A DNA stretch of 15,810 nucleotides, taken from Pleurocapsa sp. MO_226.B13. Lineage in GTDB: Bacteria > Cyanobacteriota > Cyanobacteriia > Cyanobacteriales > Xenococcaceae. Of the stretch, positions 1 through 7,331 are shown piece by piece. The translations under genes were made by a program, and so were the position numbers. The stretch covers positions 1 to 15,810 of the forward strand of contig JASJEI010000229.1 in assembly GCA_030064795.1 (NCBI GenBank). The letters run 5' to 3'. The notes under the pieces are model-generated. The model saw nothing but the letters and a program-made list of their open reading frames with translations, was not told the origin of the DNA and did not search any database. Within the stretch, counting starts at the first letter, position 1; each line of letters opens with the position of its first letter.

Positions 1-9
1 AAGTTAGAG

Positions 10-143
10 AGAAACCCCACTATATTAATTAGCCAATTAACCAAGAATCTTGAGATTGAATGGAGCGAAAATCAATTTGCGGGAGCAACCTAGAGTCAGA
101 GAATTGAAATTAAGTTAAATTAAAGAATCCAATTTCTTAAGAT
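10..143. repeat. Left copy of 134-bp terminal direct repeat
   Basis: Bases 10-143 are identical to 15677-15810 in the same orientation. Extending left, seven of the nine preceding bases also match (mismatches at 1 and 9). The repeat is AT-rich and contains a small TTAATT/AATTAA inverted repeat and an AATCT/AGATT one. An open frame runs from base 1 to a stop at 91-93 without a start codon, so a cut-off gene end is possible but unsupported. It may be an end overlap of a circular molecule, an element-flanking repeat, or a dispersed repeat. Confidence 0.95.
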
Positions 144-211
144 TGTATTCCAAAGGAAATCTGAAGAAATTGGACAAAATGAAGCTAAGAGAATAATGTA
201 GCTTCAAAATT
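144..211 (+). promoter_or_regulatory. Leader of the NACHT gene with 8-bp inverted repeat
   Basis: The AT-rich leader holds a perfect inverted repeat, TGAAGCTA at 180-187 and TAGCTTCA at 199-206, with an 11-base loop, ending five bases before the ATG at 212. It could be an operator or an RNA hairpin covering the translation start. I see no convincing Shine-Dalgarno sequence and no clear -35/-10 pair, so the promoter is not assigned. The inverted repeat is observed; its role is inferred. Confidence 0.4.
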
Positions 212-3205
212 ATGGTACTGAAATTTAGAGAAGTTTGGAAATCTTGCGTTTCTTCTGAGACAGTAGAAAGTAGTGTAGAAGCAGCAAAAGCGGTATTTGA
301 ATTAGCTGAAACTCTCGAAGAACAAAAGGACGATCCTCAGATTAAAAAGTTAGTAGAGAAAATTCCGACTCTACTAGAGGCTCTTAATTCACCATTAGGG
401 GAAGTTATTAATTCCGCTGTGCCGTTTTTGCCTATCGCCACAGGAGTTATTAAATTTGCGATTGAAGCAAATAAACAAGAACCAACCCTGACTGAAACTG
501 TAGCACTTGTCTCTCAAGTAGCTTATTTAGAGAGTATCAAAGAGACTTTAGCTTCCAAGACAATCTTTACTGAAGATCAACACAAAGAATTAAAACAAGT
601 TAAGAAACAACTCCAGAAATTAGAAGATTTTGAAATAAATGACAAGGAAGCTAGATTAGCTTTGGTTTATTTTCATCAATCCAAATTAGCCCAAGCATTT
701 AATGAAGTCCTATCAGCAAAATTACAAGAAACTAGAATGGCTGAATCAGAGGTTCAAACTTGTGTAGAAAAAGTAGCAATCAATACGGCACAATACATTC
801 CTTCAGCTTTAGCAGAAGGTGGAGAGAGAGTAAAAAAATTATTAGATTGGTATAGTTCTGGTGGTAGGGAAGAATTTGATAAATATCTGAGTATCGATAC
901 TTATTTAGAGGAGGAAATCAAATCCCTACCAGCGCAATCAGTTTTCAAGGAGAAGTTTAGCTTTCAAGATATTTATGTACCTCTCAAGGCAATTCCCTTA
1001 AACAAAAATGGTGAGGAAATTAGCGATGCTGATGATTTCGTTTTAGAAGAATGGGCGCGGGAATTTATTATCAACCCTGAAACATCGGATAAAGTGATAT
1101 TTATTCAAGCTGGGGCAGGAAGAGGAAAAACCTTATTTTGCAAGATGTTTGCTGATTGGGTCAGACAGAACTTACATCCCAAGCTAACTCCGATTTTAAT
1201 TCGACTAAGGGATATAGAGAACTACGATCGACCAATTTCGGAAATTCTCAGTAGTACCCTGAGAAACCGAGATTTTGTCAGTAGCGATTCTGGATGGATC
1301 ACAGATCGCAATATTCGATATTTATTTTTGCTCGATGGTTTTGATGAATTGCGAATGGAAGGCAGAGCCAGTGGTGGGATCAAGGACTTTATTGACAACG
1401 TAGGAAGGTTTCAAAAATATTTTAGTGGTAGGGAAACAGGACATCGGGTAATTATTACAGGACGACCTATTGCCTTACAAGGAATAAGCTATCTCTCGCA
1501 GAATTTGTCAAGAGTTAAGCTGCTACCAATGAATGATGAAATTCAGCAGGAGTGGTTCGAGAAATGGCAACAAGTAGTCATTCCGAATAATCCAGATGCA
1601 GCCAGAGAAGAAACTGAAAAATTTAAAGGTTTTTTACAAGCAGATAATTGTCCAGAAGAAATCAAAAATGAGTTAGCTAGAGAGCCATTGCTGTTGTACT
1701 TGCTAGCCAAACTACACCGCCCAGATTCAGAGGGGAAAAGACAAATTAAGCAAGAAGATTTTGAGCAAGCTAGAGATAGCACTACAGCCAAAATTCTGAT
1801 TTATGAAAAGTCCTTAGAGTTGGTTTTAAAAGAACAACGAAAAGAATGGCTGCAAGAGCAAATTACAGGCTTGAACACAGATGATCTAGAACGCATTCTA
1901 ACTGAAGCTGGATTGTGTGTGGTTCAATCTGGTGGGGAGTATGCCAGGGCTGAGATGATTGAAACCAGACTAAAAAAAGATGATTCAGAAGCCGCAAAAA
2001 TCATCCAAAAACTACGAGAACCAAGTGGAGAAAAATTAATATCCACGGCATTAGGAGCATTTTACATCCGACCAGCAGCAGGGAAAAAAGGCGGGGGTTT
2101 TGAATTCTATCACAAGAGCTTTGGTGAGTTTTTGTGTGCCAAACGGCTTCAGGAAAGTATAGAAGCTTGGACAGAATTTCGGTCAACACGTAGAAAGCAG
2201 GAATGGTTCATCTCGAATGAAGAATTGGCGCGACAAATATACGATCTACTTGGTTATGGAGGCTTGACCCCTGAAATCGTGTCATATTTGTGGGGTTTGC
2301 TCAGAGAAAGTGATGAATTTCGCCCAAGAGAATTATTTCAACGCTTAGAAAACTTTTACTGGCGTTGGTGCGATGGCGAATTTATTGATGATGAAGGAAT
2401 TACCTTACCTCAGACAAAAATGCGGGAACTGAGGGAACAATTACCAAAAAGGGAAACTTATTTAGGACAGAGGCAGGTAGATGTATACGCAGGTCTAAAT
2501 ATTATGATTCTGCTTTTGGAATTACATCGCTATGGTCAAAACCAAGCAGAAGAAATCAAACAAAAATTAACCTTTTATCCCTGCGGTCAACCCAATGCTG
2601 ATGGGATTCCCGAAGACCAAACACTGTTACTTCGTCTGATTGGTTATAGCAATTGCATTGGTGTAAAGGGTTTTAGGGATACTGTTGGTCTTTTTCTCTA
2701 TGGTGCTAACCTCAATGGTGCTAACCTCAATGGTGCTAACCTCAATGGTGCTCACCTCGATGGTGCTCACCTCGATGGTGCTCACCTCGATGGTGCTAAC
2801 CTCGTTCGTGCTAACCTCGAAGGTGCTCACCTCGATGGTGCTCACCTCGATGGTGCTAACCTCGATGGTGCTAACCTCTATGGTGCTAACCTCGATGGTG
2901 CTAACCTCTATGGTGCTAACCTCAATGGTGCTCACCTCTATGGTGCTCACCTCGATGGTGCTTACCTCGTTCGTGCTAACCTCGATGGTGCTCACCTCGA
3001 AGGTGCTAACCTCAATGGTGCTCACCTCGAAGGTGCTAACCTCAATGGTGCTCACCTCGTTCGTGCTCACCTCGAAGGTGCTTACCTCCTTCGTGCTCAC
3101 CTCGATGGTGTTCGTTGGAGTGAAGAAACTAATTGGACTGGGGTGCGGGGATTGGAAACTGCAATTAACGTACCAGAGAATTTAAGACAGCAGCTTTTGT
3201 CCTAG
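212..3205 (+). CDS. NACHT-type STAND NTPase with C-terminal pentapeptide repeats
   Basis: This 997-aa protein is predicted to be a signal-transduction NTPase that oligomerises when its sensor is engaged. Residues 1-290 are mostly helical and include a hydrophobic, glycine/alanine-containing stretch at about 59-86 that might act on membranes. The P-loop GAGRGKT is at 301-307, Walker B YLFLLDGFDEL at 370-380, and a TGRP sensor-like motif at 416-419; these fit the NACHT family. Residues 430-820 form a helical region. Residues 832-966 are 27 pentapeptides of the form A(N/H)L(X)G, predicted to fold as a right-handed beta helix, followed by a short cap. Bacterial NACHT proteins include anti-phage defence proteins, and this one sits beside a phage-like module, so defence is the favoured role. 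No effector nuclease or protease domain is recognised. The start is the first ATG of a long open frame and lacks a good ribosome site. Confidence 0.88.
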   Translation: MVLKFREVWKSCVSSETVESSVEAAKAVFELAETLEEQKDDPQIKKLVEKIPTLLEALNSPLGEVINSAVPFLPIATGVIKFAIEANKQEPTLTETVALVSQVAYLESIKETLASKTIFTEDQHKELKQVKKQLQKLEDFEINDKEARLALVYFHQSKLAQAFNEVLSAKLQETRMAESEVQTCVEKVAINTAQYIPSALAEGGERVKKLLDWYSSGGREEFDKYLSIDTYLEEEIKSLPAQSVFKEKFSFQDIYVPLKAIPLNKNGEEISDADDFVLEEWAREFIINPETSDKVIFIQAGAGRGKTLFCKMFADWVRQNLHPKLTPILIRLRDIENYDRPISEILSSTLRNRDFVSSDSGWITDRNIRYLFLLDGFDELRMEGRASGGIKDFIDNVGRFQKYFSGRETGHRVIITGRPIALQGISYLSQNLSRVKLLPMNDEIQQEWFEKWQQVVIPNNPDAAREETEKFKGFLQADNCPEEIKNELAREPLLLYLLAKLHRPDSEGKRQIKQEDFEQARDSTTAKILIYEKSLELVLKEQRKEWLQEQITGLNTDDLERILTEAGLCVVQSGGEYARAEMIETRLKKDDSEAAKIIQKLREPSGEKLISTALGAFYIRPAAGKKGGGFEFYHKSFGEFLCAKRLQESIEAWTEFRSTRRKQEWFISNEELARQIYDLLGYGGLTPEIVSYLWGLLRESDEFRPRELFQRLENFYWRWCDGEFIDDEGITLPQTKMRELREQLPKRETYLGQRQVDVYAGLNIMILLLELHRYGQNQAEEIKQKLTFYPCGQPNADGIPEDQTLLLRLIGYSNCIGVKGFRDTVGLFLYGANLNGANLNGANLNGAHLDGAHLDGAHLDGANLVRANLEGAHLDGAHLDGANLDGANLYGANLDGANLYGANLNGAHLYGAHLDGAYLVRANLDGAHLEGANLNGAHLEGANLNGAHLVRAHLEGAYLLRAHLDGVRWSEETNWTGVRGLETAINVPENLRQQLLS
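2705..3109 (+). repeat. 27 tandem 15-bp units encoding pentapeptides
   Basis: Twenty-seven head-to-tail 15-bp units (consensus GCTMACCTCRATGGT) encode the pentapeptides. Differences concentrate in codons two and four; the frame GCT-NAC-CTC is almost invariant, including at synonymous positions. This indicates recent expansion or gene-conversion homogenisation at the DNA level. Because the unit is a multiple of three and lacks stops, other frames stay open on both strands, which creates false ORFs here. Confidence 0.97.
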
Positions 3206-3270
3206 ATTTCATAATTATCTAAATTTTTATTCTTGGTTTTTATGGAGAGAAACCCCTTTAACTTCTCTGA
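3206..3270. other. Convergent gap with GAGAGAAACCCC copy and small inverted repeat
   Basis: This 65-bp gap lies between the convergent NACHT gene and the minus-strand operon. It contains GAGAGAAACCCC at 3245-3256, also present at 7-18, and an AGAGAA/TTCTCT inverted repeat at 3246-3251 and 3263-3268. The inverted repeat could be a weak two-way terminator, but no T-run follows the stem on either strand, so I do not call it one. The 12-mer may mark the edge of an inserted NACHT cassette. Confidence 0.4.
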
Positions 3271-3639
3271 TTAGATATCCGATAAACGCACCGTACCGAG
3301 AATGACTCGATCATCAATGCAGGTAATCTGCGATTCATCGCTGTAGAGTACCGCACTGGGAATAGTGGTAGCAGTCCGATCGTCGAGTTGTAGAGAACGA
3401 ATAAACCCCGCAAACTGCGATAGCTCTTTTACCGAACGATAGCGATCGTCACTGCTCGAATAAATGCCCCATTGACGTTCGCCTTTAGGACGGGCCTGCC
3501 AGTGAATCAGGCTGTAGTCACCCGATAAATTAAATTCCTTAATTATGGGGTTAAAATCGAGTTCCAACTCCGAACCAACAGCATTAGGTGTAGATACCTT
3601 GAACCTGGCTCTACCTAGTTTCTGAATATTTTTCATCAT
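3271..3639 (-). CDS. Unrecognised 122-aa protein, last gene of the phage-like operon
   Basis: I do not recognise this protein. It is soluble-looking and mixed alpha/beta in character, with no signal peptide or membrane segment; one segment reads YSLIHWQARPKGERQWGIYS. Two consecutive ATG codons (3637-3639 and 3634-3636) are possible starts, and the first overlaps the stop of the upstream 110-aa gene in an ATGATG arrangement, pointing to translational coupling. As the last gene after the peptidase and membrane protein it may belong to the lysis group, but that rests on position only. Confidence 0.75.
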   Translation of the reverse strand: MMKNIQKLGRARFKVSTPNAVGSELELDFNPIIKEFNLSGDYSLIHWQARPKGERQWGIYSSSDDRYRSVKELSQFAGFIRSLQLDDRTATTIPSAVLYSDESQITCIDDRVILGTVRLSDI

Positions 3640-3968
3640 TCTTGTTCTAAAAGTAATAACTTATCAACCTCAGATTCGATCTCGTCTTTGGCTTGTTCGA
3701 TGACCGCTTCCGACTGTTGCAAGGTTTTTTGGAGTTGCTCTTTTTCCTCAATGGCGATCGGTAATGTTTCGGCACTTTTTTCCAAAGTGTCCGACACTTT
3801 TTTCACGTCGGAAAGGACGTGACCTACGCCTAACTTGTATTCTGCTAGTTCCAATTGATAGCCTTTAGCCCGTACTACAGAAATACCCGAACAGGATAAA
3901 AAAATCATCAGACCAAAGCTGACAAAATTCCAAGCCATGGCCGTAGGGACAAAGGTGCGTCTTACCAT
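3636..3968 (-). CDS. Membrane-anchored coiled-coil protein, possible holin or spanin-like lysis protein
   Basis: This 110-aa protein has one hydrophobic N-terminal segment at about residues 10-32 (from MAWNFVSF to GISVV) after a short basic start MVRRTF. It continues as a long charged helix, residues about 45-108, rich in Glu, Lys and Leu and likely to form a coiled coil. The layout, a single transmembrane anchor plus coiled coil, resembles phage i-spanin-type or other accessory lysis proteins. Its reading frame overlaps the endolysin-like gene by seven bases at ATGGTAA, so the two are probably made together. A true holin normally has less of an extended charged helix, and a structural role in a particle is also possible. 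The lysis role is inferred from position and topology only. Confidence 0.72.
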   Translation of the reverse strand: MVRRTFVPTAMAWNFVSFGLMIFLSCSGISVVRAKGYQLELAEYKLGVGHVLSDVKKVSDTLEKSAETLPIAIEEKEQLQKTLQQSEAVIEQAKDEIESEVDKLLLLEQE

Positions 3969-4399
3969 CTCGCTTTATGCCCCCTAAAATCAACGTGAAC
4001 GAAGTTAAAGTAGCGAGACAGTCCGCCATCACCGTGCAGGCGATCGAGCAGTTGAAAGATCTGCGCTGGCGAAAAATAGTTACTCCTGATGTCTACCCCA
4101 TCGCCATACTGATGCCTGGAATATTTACCACCGCCGACTTTTCGATTGATGCGAACTGGTCTGTACCAGCTATTGACCCATAGCGGTCTATTGCCCAGTA
4201 CTTCTCGAATGCGGTCTAGTCGTCTTGCGGTTTGGATAATATTTTTCTCAATCTGTCCACTAGTCAGGATTAACTTATTTTGGATAATCAAGTCAGTTGG
4301 CTGACGGGTACAATTCTTGGTGGCTTCGCCCCAAGTAAAGTTACTTCCGTCATAGATTGGCGTGTGTTTGTGGACGGTAACGCCCGATGGTAAAAGCAT
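3962..4399 (-). CDS. M15-family zinc peptidase, probable endolysin
   Basis: This 145-aa protein is predicted to cut peptide cross-links of peptidoglycan. It matches the Peptidase M15 pattern (M15_3, DD-carboxypeptidase/endolysin-like): a SWYRP-type motif at 77-81, GGGKYSRHQYGDGVDI at 89-104 with likely zinc ligands His96 and Asp103, and FVHVDFRG at 133-140 with His135 as third ligand. The length equals a single catalytic domain with no cell-wall-binding domain. There is no signal peptide, so release would need a holin or other route, as in phages. Its start shares a base with the stop of the upstream gene (TAATG), and the next gene encodes a membrane coiled-coil protein, which supports a lysis cassette. 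Confidence 0.88.
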   Translation of the reverse strand: MLLPSGVTVHKHTPIYDGSNFTWGEATKNCTRQPTDLIIQNKLILTSGQIEKNIIQTARRLDRIREVLGNRPLWVNSWYRPVRINRKVGGGKYSRHQYGDGVDIRSNYFSPAQIFQLLDRLHGDGGLSRYFNFVHVDFRGHKARW

Positions 4400-4842
4400 T
4401 AAACTAAATTTGTACCTACTTGTAATAAATTGATTGGTTCGAGTACTGCAAAGATTCTGGAGTCTTCGCCTGGAATGACGTAGAGAACGTATTCGGGTAG
4501 AACAACGTATTCGGGTAGAGCAAAAGGAGCATTGCGACGATCGACGTACTGGAGAACGAATCTATTGGCGACTCCTCTGCTTAAGGTGCTGTGTAATTCC
4601 CAAACGAACCCGTCATCGGTTTTGTTTTTGCTGGTGGCGACGATGCTATGAAGTAAACAAGGAGTCTGGATCTGATTCGCGCTCAACTGCATCCCAACTC
4701 GCTGGTCTTTGGACACTTCGCCAAAATCTAGCAGGTAACGATTTTTGATCCGATCTGCTTGATAATAAAGACTCGATTCCAAGTCTTGAAAAGATGCTGT
4801 ATTGGCTTCACCGTAAGCAATTGGAGCGTTTTGCAGTTCCAT
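4399..4842 (-). CDS. Unrecognised 147-aa protein of the phage-like operon
   Basis: I do not recognise this family. The protein has no signal peptide or membrane segment and reads as a mainly beta-strand fold. It contains a perfect internal duplication, LPEYV-V-LPEYV, near residues 108-118, produced by an 18-bp tandem DNA repeat at about 4486-4521. The gene starts three bases after the stop of the 172-aa gene and its stop overlaps the start of the M15 peptidase gene, so it is firmly inside one transcription unit. A minor virion or tail component is plausible from position; the sequence itself does not show it. Confidence 0.75.
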   Translation of the reverse strand: MELQNAPIAYGEANTASFQDLESSLYYQADRIKNRYLLDFGEVSKDQRVGMQLSANQIQTPCLLHSIVATSKNKTDDGFVWELHSTLSRGVANRFVLQYVDRRNAPFALPEYVVLPEYVLYVIPGEDSRIFAVLEPINLLQVGTNLV

Positions 4843-4845
4843 AAT

Positions 4846-5364
4846 TTATAAAAATATAAAAAAGTTTTCTTCATTAGCGGCAAGTCCAACTGGTTCGATG
4901 TCGTTGGCGTTGGCGTTGCCATTGCCGTTGCCGCTAGGTTGACCAACTAATACTGCATCCAGAATTTCATCGACCTTAGTTTCAAGTTGGTTTAGCTGTG
5001 CAGAGAGCTGACATAAATTACAATCGGGCTTGACTACCGTGGCATAGAGAAAAGTAGTATCCGATGCTAGAAACAGCAATGCCATTTCTAACCCCGTGTT
5101 TTGATACTCACTGGGAATAACTTGACTGGTTTCGGTATCGCTAATGTTAAGCAGTAAGGCAGTATCGGAGATCTTGCCCAAGGGAATATTACGCGCCACC
5201 TCGCCGAGTATTCCTGGTAGATAGACCTGAAGATAAACATCAATTTCTAACTCCGCATTGAGCATGGGAGCTTCGATAAAAAATGCTGTCGCCTCTGTAA
5301 ACCGACTGGACAAGTTAGCGGATGCTAGATCTAGATTGCCGCTAAATACTAGTTGTAATGCCAC
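4846..5364 (-). CDS. Unrecognised 172-aa protein with GTG start and Gly/Asn/Ala-rich linker
   Basis: The start is GTG at 5364, preceded at ten bases by a strong GGAGAGAGG Shine-Dalgarno sequence (5375-5383), one of the best in the operon, so this start is preferred although it overlaps the upstream gene by 23 bp. Residues 1-115 look like a beta-rich domain. Then comes CNLCQLSAQLNQLETKVDEI, a short coiled coil, followed by a low-complexity GNGNGNANAND linker encoded by a six-base microsatellite (about 4904-4934). The hydrophobic end is FFIFL. A globular domain with trimer-like coil and flexible linker would suit an appendage protein, but no family is recognised. Confidence 0.75.
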   Translation of the reverse strand: MALQLVFSGNLDLASANLSSRFTEATAFFIEAPMLNAELEIDVYLQVYLPGILGEVARNIPLGKISDTALLLNISDTETSQVIPSEYQNTGLEMALLFLASDTTFLYATVVKPDCNLCQLSAQLNQLETKVDEILDAVLVGQPSGNGNGNANANDIEPVGLAANEENFFIFL

Positions 5365-5707
5365 CAGTGATTAACCTCTCTCCAACGTAATCGCCACAAA
5401 TAACTTGGGGTTGGGCTAAAATTTCTCTGATCTGCTCTACCAAAAGTGCATCTCCTGGCGCGTAGGGGATTTTGGCGATCAGCCTTCTATCTCGGACATA
5501 GCTCAAGACGTGTCTCAATCCTTGCGACGTACCCGTAACCTTGGACGCTATCGGCACGATGCGATCGCGAAATAATTGAGTAGTCGGGGTATCTTCGGTC
5601 ACGCCATCGGGGTTAAGATAACTGCGATGACGTTTGATGATAGCCCTCCCCGTATCGTCGTCGTAGAGAAACTTATAGGATATGTATCTTCTGCTAGACA
5701 TTATCAA
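5342..5707 (-). CDS. Unrecognised basic 121-aa protein
   Basis: This protein has no family I recognise. Its first part is basic and aromatic (RRYISYKFLYDDDTG, KRHRSYLNPDG); the middle has VTGTSQGLRHVLSYVRDRR and the end YVGERLITGGITTSI. Two starts are possible: TTG at 5707, which has GAGG seven bases upstream, or ATG at 5701 (119 aa), 13 bases from it. Both overlap the end of the previous gene. Position between two small unrecognised genes suggests a structural or assembly component. No signal peptide or membrane segment is visible. Confidence 0.72.
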   Translation of the reverse strand: MIMSSRRYISYKFLYDDDTGRAIIKRHRSYLNPDGVTEDTPTTQLFRDRIVPIASKVTGTSQGLRHVLSYVRDRRLIAKIPYAPGDALLVEQIREILAQPQVICGDYVGERLITGGITTSI

Positions 5708-6050
5708 GAAGCTTCCTCAAGCGTCCGTATCTCAATCTCTCCCCGATCCATTCCCAAGCAGTAATCTCAATTTTTGCCGTCAAGTAGTCGGCTAAAGAGA
5801 TTGAAAAGGGAACGGGATAGGAGAGCGAAAACTGCGCCCCGTCTTCCGTCCAAATCAATAACCTTCTCGGTGTTAACTGGTCAACGCTACAAGCATTCCT
5901 CACCCGCAACAGACTGAAAAGAACATTTGGCGGTAACAAGTCCACGGGATTAATGCTTGTCGAGACATCGTTGACCTGAAATACCGTCAGAGCGTACATC
6001 GGGTAAGCTCTACCCAGATCGGTTTGATAGCTGCGCCAGACTAAAACCAT
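5694..6050 (-). CDS. Unrecognised 118-aa protein of the phage-like operon
   Basis: I do not recognise this protein. It is compact, with many strand-forming hydrophobics and a C-terminal ITAWEWIGERLRYGRLRKLL helix-like segment. It starts 16 bases after the end of the 285-aa gene, and its stop overlaps the following gene start. The size, lack of signal peptide and position are typical of small head-tail or tail completion proteins, but this is analogy only. A residue pattern shared with the next protein (GER, arginine-rich ends) is too weak to claim paralogy. Confidence 0.72.
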   Translation of the reverse strand: MVLVWRSYQTDLGRAYPMYALTVFQVNDVSTSINPVDLLPPNVLFSLLRVRNACSVDQLTPRRLLIWTEDGAQFSLSYPVPFSISLADYLTAKIEITAWEWIGERLRYGRLRKLLDNV

Positions 6051-6066
6051 GTACCTAAACTGCTAT

Positions 6067-6924
6067 CTACGGTAATAACTTGTGATAGCGAGAATAGGAT
6101 TCGCCTCGGTAGCCGATACAGTAAGCACCGTTTAACGCTGCTGCTGCTTGACCGCAAGCTAAGATATCCGCTGCATCTTGCCTGGCCACGGGCAGTTCGG
6201 CGGTTTCGGTCTGTCCTGCTTCGGTGGTATCGGCGGGATCTAGTTTGGTAGCAAACGTCAATTCGTAACGCCTGTGTTGGCGGGGGTTTCTGCGACCCTT
6301 ACCGCGACAGGGCAGATTATCGACAAAAGCACCAACGCAGCCCGTCCAAGCATTAATTAACTGCGTACTGGCAGAATTTTCGATGTCGGTAATTGCCTTA
6401 ATTGGCTGGAATACAGTCGAAACTGTACCAGTGTTGGCATCGGTTTCGTAGGATATATTGCCAGCGTAGTAATATTGCTTGTCGCCCCCAGCGGGAACGT
6501 GAGAAGTAGCAAAATCGCCACTGTAATTCATTCCCAATTCGTCGGCAAGATCGGGGAAGTATTCGCCCCATAACTTGATACAGACCACATCTGACCCGTT
6601 GGTGTTCAAAATACCTTGGATGACCGTTGCAGCGTTAAGCAAGTTGGCGCGTGTCGAGACGGGAACGCTCATCGAACCGCCGTTAGAGCGGATAAATTCT
6701 AGTTTGCGTAATTTAGCATTAGTCGAATCGCTACAGGGTATTGGGTCGCCAATATTAGCTAAAGTTTGTGCACCAATATTGCTCAGAATAGTATCAACTT
6801 CTGTATCGGGAAGATCGGGGGGTAGTACAAAGCGACCGTTAGCAGCAATTTCAGTACCGATATCCATTAAATAGCCAGTGCCATCGTCGGGAACAAAGCG
6901 CACTGGAACAACTGTCTTGGGCAT
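6067..6924 (-). CDS. Unrecognised 285-aa protein, candidate major structural protein
   Basis: This protein begins MPKTVVPVRFVPDDGTGYLMD and runs 285 residues with no signal peptide or membrane segment. Its composition is balanced and beta-rich, with a basic stretch GRRNPRQHRRYELTF at about 208-222 and alanine-rich AADILACGQAAAALNGAY near the end. In the operon it is the second longest simple (non-repetitive) product and is separated from the preceding gene by 89 bp, the largest gap in the operon, which may allow separate expression. These points make it a candidate abundant virion protein, but no capsid fold signature can be seen, so the function is unknown. The start lacks a Shine-Dalgarno sequence. 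Confidence 0.78.
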   Translation of the reverse strand: MPKTVVPVRFVPDDGTGYLMDIGTEIAANGRFVLPPDLPDTEVDTILSNIGAQTLANIGDPIPCSDSTNAKLRKLEFIRSNGGSMSVPVSTRANLLNAATVIQGILNTNGSDVVCIKLWGEYFPDLADELGMNYSGDFATSHVPAGGDKQYYYAGNISYETDANTGTVSTVFQPIKAITDIENSASTQLINAWTGCVGAFVDNLPCRGKGRRNPRQHRRYELTFATKLDPADTTEAGQTETAELPVARQDAADILACGQAAAALNGAYCIGYRGESYSRYHKLLP

Positions 6925-6993
6925 GAGTGTATATATTTATGTAACGTATACACAGCCTAGCTTCTAGTTGTTTGATGTCTGACTTTACCTGGT

Positions 6994-7015
6994 GATCGTC
7001 CTTTAAGGGCCGATC
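6994..7015 (-). promoter_or_regulatory. Imperfect palindrome between operon genes
   Basis: GATCG (6994-6998) and CGATC (7011-7015) flank a central CCTTTAAGG (7000-7008). On the minus strand this hairpin falls at the stop of the 105-aa gene and ahead of the 285-aa gene. It has no following U-tract, so an attenuator, processing site or protein-binding site is as likely as a terminator. Confidence 0.3.
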
Positions 7016-7331
7016 ATGGTCGCAAATTATTATCAGCATCAACATTTAATTGCTCTAATCCAATGTATTCGAGTAGTTGGTCAAGACAATCGGGATTAGC
7101 GCACACCCACCACTGTCCGTAAAGTCTTTGTCCGATTAGCAGTTTGCGTTTGATTAACTCGTAGCCTACATATTTAGTGATAAAATTGCCCGCACACCAA
7201 GCAGTCAGAGAAATGTAATTGGTTTTGTTTCTGCCTTTAATGGCGGTAATCGGTCTATTTGCCTGTACCGTGTTGCCGTTAAAGGCACTACCTGAAACAT
7301 ATTTAGTCGGTTCAATTGGTGGTTGATTCAT
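7014..7331 (-). CDS. Unrecognised 105-aa protein
   Basis: I do not recognise this family. The start ATG at 7331 lies 20 bp inside the end of the fibre-like gene, indicating coupled translation. The sequence has an aromatic and cysteine-containing middle (AWCAGNFITKYVGYELIKRK) and a WWVCANPDCLDQLLEYIG segment whose CxxxxC spacing could hold a structural metal or disulfide, although only three cysteines are present in all. A chaperone or tail-tip partner for the fibre-like protein would fit the order of genes; that is inference. Confidence 0.7.
   Translation of the reverse strand: MNQPPIEPTKYVSGSAFNGNTVQANRPITAIKGRNKTNYISLTAWCAGNFITKYVGYELIKRKLLIGQRLYGQWWVCANPDCLDQLLEYIGLEQLNVDADNNLRP

Noticed and set aside
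1..93. C-terminal fragment of a gene reading in from the left edge
   Set aside because: The open frame is only 30 codons and the same bases after 15677 lie downstream of the transposase stop, so it is not supported as coding.
2627..3100. Antisense 157-codon frame with STIEV repeats
   Set aside because: It is the mirror of the 15-bp pentapeptide DNA repeat, which keeps other frames open; no independent start or composition supports it.
2705..3109. CRISPR array
   Set aside because: The 15-bp units are contiguous, without spacers, and code for pentapeptides.
2685..3185. Second + strand frame with MVLTS repeats
   Set aside because: Same cause as the antisense frame; it lies entirely within the NACHT gene.
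3246..3268. Two-way terminator between the convergent genes
   Set aside because: The stem is six A/G-C/T pairs with an 11-base loop, and no T-run follows the stem on either strand.
6067..6924. Calling the 285-aa product a capsid protein
   Set aside because: No HK97 or jelly-roll signature can be read from sequence; kept as unrecognised.
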